From: Candidatus Scybalocola fimicaballi | GTDB lineage: Bacteria; Bacteroidota; Bacteroidia; Bacteroidales; Paludibacteraceae | DNA length: 6,107 nucleotides | Direction of reading: 5' to 3' | Assembly (NCBI GenBank): GCA_002317115.1 | Contig: DCIP01000168.1 | Span: forward strand, 1 to 6,107 | In this document: piece after piece, positions 1 to 5,820 of the stretch | Position numbering within the stretch: position 1 is the first letter of the stretch | How the letters are laid out: each line of letters starts with the position of its first letter | Translations under genes and position numbers: made by a program | The notes under the pieces: model-generated | Databases searched by the model: none | Told to the model about the DNA's origin: nothing | What the model saw: only the letters and a program-made list of their open reading frames with translations

Positions 1-15
1 CTTAAATATTCTTCA

Positions 16-1368
16 TCACCATTCTCCTACAACTTCATCATTTGATGAGAAAAACATGATGTAATATATTGGCATATAAGTGATTCCTGATTCACTAAAG
101 ACCAATCTTTCATTACTTAACACATACGCTTCTCGTATGTTGTAGTTTTTTATCTTAAGAAAATGGTCAAGGGCACTATGGATCTTGTAGTCTTTGCCAG
201 ATTTAATCTCAAGCGGCATAGTAGTAAGATTTGTAGAGTCATCCACAAGAAAATCCACTTCCCCATTTTTTTTGTTATCATAGTAGAAACATCCGTTACC
301 ATGAGCTGTTAGTTCTCCCGCGACAAATGTTTCGTACACTGCACCAAGATTCACACTACACTCATCATCCATCACAGCCTTTATATTATTGCGAAAAAGT
401 TTGGCTGTTAACATACCAACGTCATTCATATAGAGTTTTAGAAGATTCTTCCCTTCGTTTTGATTTAATGGATATGATGGTTGACTTATAGCTTTACACT
501 CTACTGTTATGCCTGAAGCCACAAGATATTCGAATTCATCTTCATAATCGGACATTCGTTTGGCAACTTTGTCTTCTATATCCTTCACCACAACCCTTTT
601 CTTTTTGTTCTCCATAAGTGAAGGAACCATATTGAATATACGCTGAATCTTTAATTTTCGTCCTGACTCAATTTCATATTTTGCGGCATCATTCAAGTAA
701 AGGTCGTGTATATCGTTATGTATCTGACGTATTTTCATTATATTCTTGTCTGCCACAAAACTATTTACAGCATCCGGTAAACCTCCAACAAGAAGATATT
801 TCCTAAGTAGATCCATAATTCTTTTGTGCATTCCTTCATTCAAACACTCCCTTTTGCTGAATGAATCACGCATACTATCTATCGCAAGTTCTCCTACTCC
901 ATTAGCCCACAAAAATTCTTCAAAATCTAATGGAAACATCCTTATTCGTTCGTAACTTCCTCCAGGAATTGACTGCGTCTTTTTTAACGTAATTCCTAAT
1001 TGGGAACCACTAGCGATATACGTGAATTTATTTTCTTGCATTAAAAATTTCACAAGTGTAAGAAGATGGTCATACGCCTGTATCTCATCTATAAATACAA
1101 GAGTAGACTCTTTGTTCTCCATTTTATCTCCTGCAAAAGAACTTAAAGCAAGATAGAAATCATTTGTCGTTTTTACTTCCGCAAACAACCTATTGCCTTG
1201 TTTATCCTCTTCCATATTTATTTCTATGTAATTAGGATATAAAGATTGCCCGACAGATCTTATGATATACGACTTTCCAATCTGTCTTGCTCCATCTATC
1301 AATAGCATTTTATTAGATGGTGCTTTAAGATATTCCTCTATCTTATTGTAAATCTTTCTTTTAAGCAT
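16..1368 (-). CDS. AAA+ ATPase with C-terminal DUF4143 / nuclease-like domain (AAA_14 family)
   Basis: This is a complete 450-residue protein of the AAA_14–DUF4143 architecture, which is common as stand-alone, often multi-copy genes in Bacteroidetes; no physiological role is established. The N-terminal ATPase domain (about residues 1-220) shows Walker A GARQIGKS at 26-33, Walker B LVFIDE with D94-E95, and a sensor-like ASGSQLG at 119-125. These are followed by the family signature around SYERIRMFPLDFEEFL. The C-terminal part has a PD-(D/E)xK-like arrangement, GEVD at 369-372 and EIK at 387-389, so a degenerate or active nuclease fold is possible; activity is inferred, not shown. There is no signal peptide or membrane segment, so it should be cytoplasmic. 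The ATG at 1366-1368 is the natural start because the Walker A sits at the usual distance from it. It diverges from holB. The gene is distinctly AT-rich (a sampled 60-nt row is 20/60 G+C, against 33/60 in trmB), which fits acquisition by transfer. Its ATG overlaps the end of a small repeat-encoding frame. Confidence 0.93.
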   Translation of the reverse strand: MLKRKIYNKIEEYLKAPSNKMLLIDGARQIGKSYIIRSVGQSLYPNYIEINMEEDKQGNRLFAEVKTTNDFYLALSSFAGDKMENKESTLVFIDEIQAYDHLLTLVKFLMQENKFTYIASGSQLGITLKKTQSIPGGSYERIRMFPLDFEEFLWANGVGELAIDSMRDSFSKRECLNEGMHKRIMDLLRKYLLVGGLPDAVNSFVADKNIMKIRQIHNDIHDLYLNDAAKYEIESGRKLKIQRIFNMVPSLMENKKKRVVVKDIEDKVAKRMSDYEDEFEYLVASGITVECKAISQPSYPLNQNEGKNLLKLYMNDVGMLTAKLFRNNIKAVMDDECSVNLGAVYETFVAGELTAHGNGCFYYDNKKNGEVDFLVDDSTNLTTMPLEIKSGKDYKIHSALDHFLKIKNYNIREAYVLSNERLVFSESGITYMPIYYIMFFSSNDEVVGEW

Positions 1369-1501
1369 ATAAAATACACTTTTCCTTGTTTTTTAATACT
1401 CCAAAAATACACTTTTCCTTGTTTTTTGGCACTCCAAAAATACACTTTTCCGAAAAATCACCAGTTTTTTCTCCTTGTTTCAGTGTCTTTGTAGTTGTCA
1501 T
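1361..1501 (-). CDS. Candidate small leader ORF (46 codons) built from an 11-residue repeat
   Basis: An open frame begins at the ATG at 1499-1501 and ends with TAA at 1361-1363, overlapping the ATPase start codon (1366-1368) in a different frame by 8 nt. The peptide begins MTTTKTLKQGEKTGDF and then runs through EKCIFGVPKNK, EKCIFGVLKNK and a truncated EKCILYA. The repeat unit is therefore exactly 11 codons with one Cys per unit. The frame can be extended upstream to a TTG at 1550-1552 (63 codons). I know no function for such a peptide. Overlapping stop and start codons suggest translational coupling with the ATPase, and a plausible promoter lies just upstream of the ATG. The alternative is that the frame is only open because a 33-bp repeat lacks stop codons. 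Translation is unproven. Confidence 0.3.
   Translation of the reverse strand: MTTTKTLKQGEKTGDFSEKCIFGVPKNKEKCIFGVLKNKEKCILYA
1371..1451. repeat. 33-bp tandem repeat, about 2.4 copies, in the ATPase leader
   Basis: Copies start at 1374, 1407 and 1440 with a period of exactly 33 bp. Each begins ATACACTTTTCC on the plus strand. Copies 1 and 2 differ only at 1395-1397 (AAT) versus 1428-1430 (GGC). Copy 3 stops matching after about 1451, and the gene-proximal flank matches for three more bases (1371-1373). Read on the minus strand, the junctions carry TATTTTTG (1409-1402 and 1442-1435), which fits the -7 consensus TAnnTTTG. Copy 2 also forms a small hairpin on itself (TTTTTGG 1423-1429, loop CACT, CCAAAAA 1434-1440), which is disrupted in copy 1. 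Because 33 is a multiple of 3, gain or loss of a unit would keep the overlapping small ORF in frame. Confidence 0.9.
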
Positions 1502-1511
1502 AAACGATGGA

Positions 1512-1546
1512 TTTGAGGCCAAAAGTAGGGTAAACGTATAAATTTG
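1512..1546 (+). promoter_or_regulatory. Possible second upstream promoter toward holB
   Basis: TTTG at 1512-1515 and TAAATTTG at 1539-1546 are separated by 23 nt, longer than the usual 19-21. The -7 element is perfect. It would add a leader of about 125 nt to holB and lies interleaved with the minus-strand candidate promoter, so the two could interfere. It is weaker than the site at 1621-1652. Confidence 0.22.
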
Positions 1547-1553
1547 ACCCAAA
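1520..1553 (-). promoter_or_regulatory. Candidate Bacteroidetes-type promoter for the ATPase leader
   Basis: On the minus strand, TTTG (1553-1550) is followed after 22 nt by TACTTTTG (1527-1520). This matches the TTTG / TAnnTTTG pattern of the Bacteroidetes primary sigma factor, with slightly long spacing. Transcription would start a few bases further on, roughly 1513-1516, just ahead of the small-ORF ATG at 1501. The transcript would include the whole 33-bp repeat before the ATPase. AT-rich DNA gives such matches by chance, so confidence is moderate. Confidence 0.4.
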
Positions 1554-1620
1554 ATCCTTATTTCCCCATTTCTAACGAATGCCCCAAATCCTCACTTCAA
1601 AAATTTTATTCGCAGTATTG

Positions 1621-1652
1621 TTTGCTTAAATTTTCAAACTTTATTATTTTTG
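1621..1652 (+). promoter_or_regulatory. Probable promoter of the holB–ricT–gldH–trmB operon
   Basis: TTTG at 1621-1624, a 20-nt spacer and TATTTTTG at 1645-1652 match the Bacteroidetes TTTG–N19-21–TAnnTTTG promoter at optimal spacing. The start of transcription would be about 1657-1660, giving a short leader of about 20 nt before the holB ATG at 1679. A second perfect -7 element, TAAATTTG at 1663-1670, follows but lacks a TTTG at the right distance. No Shine-Dalgarno sequence precedes holB; the leader is A/T-rich, as is normal in this phylum. Confidence 0.55.
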
Positions 1653-1678
1653 CATACAAGTGTAAATTTGCATAAAAA

Positions 1679-2809
1679 ATGTTTTTTCGCGATGTATACG
1701 GGCACGATGAGCTCAAAAGTCAACTCATCGACGCTGTCAAGTCTGGCAGAATTCCGCACGCTCAGCTGTTCTGTGGGCCAGAGGGTGTGGGCAAATTGCC
1801 GTTAGCATTGGCGTACGCCCAATACGTGTCGTGTGAAAACAAAGGCGAGAACGACTCTTGCGGCCAGTGCCCGTCGTGCAAAAAATACGCTAATCTCCAG
1901 CATCCAGACCTTCATTTCGTCTTCCCGATCATTAATAAGAAGGCGGCAGGCAGCGATGAATACTGTATGGAGCACCTTGACGGCTGGAGAGAGATGATTG
2001 CGACGTCGCCCTACTTCACTCTTGACAAATGGGTGGAAGATGAGTTCAGCAGCGTCGCGACAAAGCAACCGATGATCTACAACTGTGAGGGAACTGAACT
2101 CCTTCGTAAACTGCAGATCAAGGCTTGCGAGAGCGAATACAAAGTGGTGGTGGTTTGGCATCCCGAACTCATGGGTGCGGAATGTTCCAACAAAGTGCTG
2201 AAAAGTATCGAGGAGCCTGTCGGAAAAACGCTTTTCCTTCTTGTGAGCGACAAACCCGACGATATCCTTCCTACCATCCAGTCGCGTACTCAACGAGTGG
2301 TGTTGCACGCACTTCCTGAAAAAGTGCTTGCAGACGCAATAAGAACAAAGAACGGCAACGCCAATGACAACCAGATTCAGTATGCAGCACGCCTTAGCAA
2401 AGGCAGTATCATCGCTGCGTTCGAACTGCTTGAAGACGAAGCCAACACATTTTTGGATACATTCATGCGTATGATGAGAAAGGCGTATGTCAGCGACCTT
2501 GAAGACCTCATCAACCTGAGCAATGAGCTTGCAAAACTGTCGAGAAAGAAACAGATCTCCTTTTTGCAGTATTGCCAGCACATGATGCGCGAGAACTTCA
2601 TTCTCAACGTGGGCAACCCGTCGCTCAACTATCTGACAAACGACGAAAATGCCTTCTCGTCGAAGTTCGCTCGCTTCATCACGGAAAAGAATGTATGGCA
2701 GTTAGTAGATGAATTATCAAAAGCAGAATTTCATATTGAGAGAAACGGAAATTCAAAAATCATTTTCTATGATTTAGTTCTCAAAGTGATGACTCTGCTT
2801 AAAAAATAA
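1679..2809 (+). CDS. holB: DNA polymerase III clamp loader, delta prime subunit
   Basis: This is the delta prime subunit of the clamp-loader complex, which with gamma/tau and delta loads the beta sliding clamp on primed DNA. The 376-residue protein has the typical N-terminal start (MFFRDVYGHDEL), then IPHAQLF and a P-loop GPEGVGKL at 33-40. A zinc module follows, formed by C52, C61, C64 and C67. The Walker B region is degenerate (VVVVWHPELM, 156-165, no DE pair), which fits the family because delta prime is not a working ATPase. Next come the helix SNKVLKSIEEP (170-180), sensor-like LLVSDKPDDILPTIQ (187-201) and the SRTQ box (202-205), corresponding to the conserved SRC-type motif that contacts the neighbouring ATPase site. 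The C-terminal half is the poorly conserved collar domain. The last 100 bp or so are noticeably more AT-rich than the rest. It leads a likely operon, with ricT 9 nt downstream; the same holB–yaaT (ricT) adjacency is known in Bacillus subtilis. Confidence 0.93.
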   Translation: MFFRDVYGHDELKSQLIDAVKSGRIPHAQLFCGPEGVGKLPLALAYAQYVSCENKGENDSCGQCPSCKKYANLQHPDLHFVFPIINKKAAGSDEYCMEHLDGWREMIATSPYFTLDKWVEDEFSSVATKQPMIYNCEGTELLRKLQIKACESEYKVVVVWHPELMGAECSNKVLKSIEEPVGKTLFLLVSDKPDDILPTIQSRTQRVVLHALPEKVLADAIRTKNGNANDNQIQYAARLSKGSIIAAFELLEDEANTFLDTFMRMMRKAYVSDLEDLINLSNELAKLSRKKQISFLQYCQHMMRENFILNVGNPSLNYLTNDENAFSSKFARFITEKNVWQLVDELSKAEFHIERNGNSKIIFYDLVLKVMTLLKK

Positions 2810-2818
2810 AATATATAA

Positions 2819-4444
2819 ATGAGTAGTATAGACAACGGTGGCGGATGCAATATGAATGCCAAAGGCTGCAGCAAACACACCGACCTAAAATTAGATACAT
2901 TCGACTGGCTTTGCGATGTGCCCGGCGCATTGGAGAGCACCGACCTTGTGGAGGTGACTTTCAAGAACACGCGTAAGGGATACTTCCGCAACACCAACAA
3001 CCTTCTTCTTGAAAAGGGAGACTGGGTGACTGTTGAGGCTATGCCAGGTCATGATATTGGAAGAGTCTCGCTTCTTGGCCCGTTGGTGCTTCTTCAGATG
3101 AAGAAAAACCGCGTCGACCCAAGCCGCGCCGACATCAAGCGTATCTTCCGCAAATCAAAGCAGAGCGACCTTGAGCACTTCGAAGAGGTGAAGTCGTACG
3201 AGCAGGACACCATGATCAAGGCCCGCAAGATCGCTGAAGATTTGAATCTTAATATGAAGATTGGCGACGTGGAATTCCAGGGCGACGGTAACAAAGCCAT
3301 CTTCTACTATATCGCCGACGAGCGTGTGGATTTCCGTCAGCTTATCCGTGTGCTTGCCGACACTTTCAAGGTGAGAATTGAGATGCGCCAGATCGGTGCG
3401 CGTCAGGAGGCAGGAAGAATCGGTGGTATCGGCCCTTGCGGACGACCATTGTGCTGCTCATCGTGGATGTCCAACTTCGTGTCGGTGTCTACATCATCAG
3501 CCCGCTACCAGGATATCTCCCCTAACCCACAGAAGCTTGCAGGACAATGCGCTAAGCTTAAGTGCTGCATGAACTTCGAGGTCGACACTTACCTTGAGGC
3601 TCAGAAGGAGTTCCCTCCACGCGACATCCAGCTTGAGACTCTCGACGGCACTTACTACCACTTCAAGAGCGATATCCTTGCTCGTACAATGCAGTACAGC
3701 ACAGCTCCTAACATGGCTGCCAACCTTGTCACTCTTACGGTGGATGAGGTAAAGGCTATCATCGAGCTTAACAAACGTGGCCAGAAGGCAGAGCCATTCG
3801 GAAGCGGCAACAAGGGTGACCGTGAGGCTAAGACTGTCGACTACGAGAATGTGGTAGGTCAGGACGACCTTACTCGCTTCGACAAGAAGAAAAAGAAGAA
3901 GAATAAGAATCGCAACCGTGACGACCGTCAGCGTAACGCAAACGCTGAGAATGGAGGAAACGGAGACAACCAGGAGCAACAGAACGTAGCTCAAGAAGGT
4001 CAGTCGGCTTCTTCTCCATCTAAGGGGGATCGAGGGGCTCTTGCCGATAATGAGAACGGCAACCAGCCAAAGGCAAACGAGGGTGGCGAAAACAATGCCA
4101 ATAATAACGGTAACCAGCAGAACGGTGGCAACCGCAATAACCGCAACCGTGACCGTCGCGACCGTGACCGCAACAACCAGCAGAACCGTCAGCCTCGTAA
4201 TGAGAATGGCAATCAGCCAAACCAAAACAATGGCGGCAATCAGCAGAATGGCGGAGAAAATGGTCAGCAAAACCGCAACCAGCACCGTCACAACAATAAC
4301 AGAAACCGCAACAATGGCAACCGTCCTAACAACGGTGGCCAGCAGAATAACAACGGTCAGAACAACAATGGTGGTCAGCCAAACAACCAGAACAATAATG
4401 GCGGCAACCAGAATTCTAATAACGGAGGAGGCAACAATGAATAA
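2819..4444 (+). CDS. ricT: PSP1-domain Fe-S protein RicT (YaaT) with long Asn/Gln/Gly/Arg-rich tail
   Basis: This 541-residue protein matches RicT/YaaT, which in Bacillus forms the Fe-S Y-complex with RicA and RicF and supports RNase Y-dependent mRNA processing. Residues about 1-100 are the Bacteroidetes-type N-terminus (DWLCDVPGALESTDLVEV, then KNTRKGYFRN). The PSP1 domain covers about 100-185 and includes RVDFRQLIRVLADTF from R169. The cluster-ligand region has the paired motif CxxxxCC twice: C207/C212/C213 (GPCGRPLCCSSW) and C244/C249/C250 (GQCAKLKCCMNFE). All expected cysteines are intact, so Fe-S binding is likely; two extra Cys (10, 17) lie near the start. From D355 a Lys run begins a 186-residue tail of about one-third Asn with much Gln, Gly, Arg and Asp and no Trp, Tyr or Phe. 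It looks disordered and possibly RNA-binding. Start 2819 is favoured by its 9-nt spacing from holB; Met12 (2852) is an alternative. A RicA/RicF partner is not seen here. Confidence 0.9.
   Translation: MSSIDNGGGCNMNAKGCSKHTDLKLDTFDWLCDVPGALESTDLVEVTFKNTRKGYFRNTNNLLLEKGDWVTVEAMPGHDIGRVSLLGPLVLLQMKKNRVDPSRADIKRIFRKSKQSDLEHFEEVKSYEQDTMIKARKIAEDLNLNMKIGDVEFQGDGNKAIFYYIADERVDFRQLIRVLADTFKVRIEMRQIGARQEAGRIGGIGPCGRPLCCSSWMSNFVSVSTSSARYQDISPNPQKLAGQCAKLKCCMNFEVDTYLEAQKEFPPRDIQLETLDGTYYHFKSDILARTMQYSTAPNMAANLVTLTVDEVKAIIELNKRGQKAEPFGSGNKGDREAKTVDYENVVGQDDLTRFDKKKKKKNKNRNRDDRQRNANAENGGNGDNQEQQNVAQEGQSASSPSKGDRGALADNENGNQPKANEGGENNANNNGNQQNGGNRNNRNRDRRDRDRNNQQNRQPRNENGNQPNQNNGGNQQNGGENGQQNRNQHRHNNNRNRNNGNRPNNGGQQNNNGQNNNGGQPNNQNNNGGNQNSNNGGGNNE
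3884..4441 (+). repeat. Low-complexity, internally repetitive region encoding the RicT tail
   Basis: This is a degenerate coding repeat rich in AAC/AAT, CAG, GGC/GGT and CGT/CGC codons, encoding residues 356-541. By hand count 64 of the 186 residues are Asn. The peptide NENGNQP occurs twice, at residues 411-417 and 461-467 (DNA from 4049 and 4199, 150 bp apart), and GNQQNGG-type blocks recur. Synonymous differences between the copies (e.g. GGC AAC CAG versus GGC AAT CAG) show that the amino-acid pattern, not the exact DNA, is what is shared. The low complexity also keeps other frames open, including a misleading one on the minus strand. Confidence 0.85.
4424..4431 (+). promoter_or_regulatory. 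Strong Shine-Dalgarno sequence for gldH inside the ricT 3' end
   Basis: GGAGGAGG lies 5 nt before the gldH ATG (4437). It is formed by the Gly-Gly-Gly codons near the end of the RicT tail. Such a good Shine-Dalgarno match is unusual in Bacteroidetes, where leaders are normally A-rich without one, and it decides the gldH start. Confidence 0.6.
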
Positions 4445-4931
4445 GTTCATTTTAGGCTTTTTACTTCTGCTTCTTGCGCTGACGGGGTTAAACTCGTGCG
4501 GAGACAATTGCGTCTACCAGGATATCAAGGATATTCCTGAAGACGGTTGGAAGAAAGATGACGCCTTAGCATTCGAGTATGTGATGAACGACACTACCGA
4601 CACTTACGAAATCGTGGTGGACGTGAGAAACAAGGGCTCTTATAAATATCAGAACCTTTGGCTTTTCATCGAAGCGACAAGTCCAGCAGGCGACATCTAC
4701 AGCGACACTATCGAGTGCGCGTTGGCCGACAACCACGGACACTGGGTGGGCGACGGAATGGCGTCATACTACGCCAACATCTACCATCTGCCTGTGTCGT
4801 TCATGCCGTTGGTAAAATTTCCGAAACAAGGTACTTACAAAATAAACATTTGGCAGGGTATGCGTGAAGACGTGCTTGAAGGCATCTCAGATGTCGGCAT
4901 ACGTGTGCGCAAAGCCTCTGTAGAACAATAA
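4437..4931 (+). CDS. gldH: Gliding-motility-type lipoprotein GldH
   Basis: This 164-residue outer-envelope lipoprotein was first recognised as needed for gliding in Flavobacterium johnsoniae. It is also conserved in non-gliding Bacteroidales, where its job is not established. Residues 1-20 are a lipoprotein signal peptide (K3, a run of Leu, lipobox LNSC with acylated C21). The mature part shows the family pattern: NCVYQD after the anchor, W38[26 protein letters not shown] (64-79), DTIECALAD then GHWVGDG (90-107), [11 protein letters not shown], and the C-terminal [18 protein letters not shown] (140-157). No clear acidic surface-export signal follows C21 beyond a single Asp, so which membrane face it occupies is open. 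The frame is open upstream to 4041, but that stretch is the shifted low-complexity ricT tail; the signal peptide and the ribosome binding site fix the start at 4437. The start overlaps ricT by 8 nt, and trmB follows after 11 nt. Confidence 0.9.
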   Translation: MNKFILGFLLLLLALTGLNSCGDNCVYQDIKDIPEDGWKKDDALAFEYVMNDTTDTYEIVVDVRNKGSYKYQNLWLFIEATSPAGDIYSDTIECALADNHGHWVGDGMASYYANIYHLPVSFMPLVKFPKQGTYKINIWQGMREDVLEGISDVGIRVRKASVEQ

Positions 4932-4942
4932 AAAGAACAGCG

Positions 4943-5719
4943 ATGGCAAAAAACAAACTGGCGAAATTCAGCGATATGGATTCCTATCCACACGTGTTCC
5001 AATGTCCCTTCTACCACCTAAAGCAGGAGTTTGGAGGCAGACACGAGATGAGCGGAAAATGGAATACATTCTTCGGCAACGACAATCCTATCGTGCTTGA
5101 ATTAGGTTGTGGACGTGGAGAATACACCGTCGCACTTGCCAAGATGTATCCCGACAAGAATTTCATCGGCGTCGACATCAAGGGAGCAAGAATGTGGGCT
5201 GGCGCTAAAGAGGCGCTTGAGCTAAAGATGCCTAACGTAGCGTTCATCCGCACCAACATCGAGGCCATCGCAGGATTCTTCGACAAAGATGAGGTGTCGG
5301 AGATATGGATCACTTTCCCAGATCCACAAATGAAGAAGGTAAACAAACGTCTGACAAGCACACGTTTCATGAGCCTTTATCAAGAGATCATGAAAGACGG
5401 CGGCACTGTCCATCTAAAGACAGACAGCAACTTCATGTTCACCTACACAAATGAGATGATAAAGAGCAACCGTTATGAAGTGACATTCAGCAACAACGAT
5501 CTTTACCACTCAGGATTCTCCGACGACAAGATCCTCTCTATCCGCACCTACTACGAATCACAGTGGCTGGAGCGTGGACTCACAATCAAATATGTGTCGT
5601 TCAAAGTGACACACAGAGATGAGTTTGTGGAGCCAGACGTGGATATTGAGTACGACTCCTACCGAAGCTACAACAGAAGCAAGCGTAGCGAGAAGAATAG
5701 CAGCCAGGATGTGGTTTAA
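4943..5719 (+). CDS. trmB: tRNA (guanine-N7-)-methyltransferase (m7G46)
   Basis: The enzyme uses S-adenosylmethionine to methylate G46 in the variable loop of tRNAs; it is cytoplasmic. The 258-residue Rossmann methyltransferase has SAM motif [11 protein letters not shown] starting at E53, the strand-2 acidic residue in [12 protein letters not shown] (D78), the post-strand region [11 protein letters not shown] (99-109), the TrmB signature [15 protein letters not shown] (122-136) and LKTDSNF (158-164), followed by a family-type C-terminus up to the YVSFKV strand. The signature reads FPDPQMKK rather than the FPDPWPKK of proteobacterial TrmB, a variant I associate with Bacteroidetes. The last 25 residues or so are a charged Ser/Arg/Lys-rich extension ([16 protein letters not shown]) that is probably flexible. 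It is the last gene of the tight cluster. The ATG at 4943 is preceded by A-rich sequence, and the residues from MAKNKLAKF onward match this family. Confidence 0.93.
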   Translation: MAKNKLAKFSDMDSYPHVFQCPFYHLKQEFGGRHEMSGKWNTFFGNDNPIVLELGCGRGEYTVALAKMYPDKNFIGVDIKGARMWAGAKEALELKMPNVAFIRTNIEAIAGFFDKDEVSEIWITFPDPQMKKVNKRLTSTRFMSLYQEIMKDGGTVHLKTDSNFMFTYTNEMIKSNRYEVTFSNNDLYHSGFSDDKILSIRTYYESQWLERGLTIKYVSFKVTHRDEFVEPDVDIEYDSYRSYNRSKRSEKNSSQDVV

Positions 5720-5733
5720 TAAAAATGCTAAAT

Positions 5734-5758
5734 GCGGAATGCAAAATAAGCAATCCGC
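5734..5758 (+). other. Imperfect hairpin between trmB and the prenyl synthase gene
   Basis: GCGGAATGC (5734-5742) and GCAATCCGC (5750-5758) can pair as a 9-bp stem with one A·A mismatch around a 7-nt loop (AAAATAA). No T-run follows it on the plus strand, so it is not a standard intrinsic terminator. It could stabilise an mRNA end or weaken read-through. The rest of the 101-bp gap has a short CGACG/CGTCG inverted repeat (5765-5769, 5781-5785) and A-rich sequence before the next start codon; no TTTG / TAnnTTTG promoter is visible. Confidence 0.4.
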
Positions 5759-5820
5759 TACGTTCGACGCTACAATGTGACGTCGCACAAAACAAAGAAA
5801 CAAAGGACTTATAAATATAT

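Noticed and set aside
1371..1451. CRISPR-like array
   Set aside because: The 33-bp units are directly adjacent with no spacers, there are fewer than three copies, and no cas genes are in view.
2125..2319. Small plus-strand open frame inside holB, and similar short frames inside trmB and gldH
   Set aside because: All lie inside confirmed genes in other frames and have no independent start signals or recognisable products.
1802..2581. Minus-strand open frame of 259 codons opposite holB
   Set aside because: It overlaps a complete, motif-confirmed holB on the plus strand, and its translation shows no recognisable domain.
4041..4436. Upstream extension of the gldH frame through the ricT tail
   Set aside because: The extension is a Thr/Val/Ala/Met-rich shifted reading of the tail with no family similarity. 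The lipoprotein signal peptide starting at 4437 and the ribosome binding site define the true start.
3497..4507. Long minus-strand open frame (336 codons) opposite ricT, rich in Val, Ile and Leu, resembling a membrane protein
   Set aside because: It is the mirror of the Asn/Gln/Gly low-complexity tail: AAC/AAT codons read as GTT/ATT on the other strand. The plus strand has the recognisable RicT protein with conserved cysteine motifs.
5734..5758. Rho-independent terminator after trmB
   Set aside because: The stem has a mismatch and is not followed by a T-run on the plus strand, so it is reported only as a hairpin.
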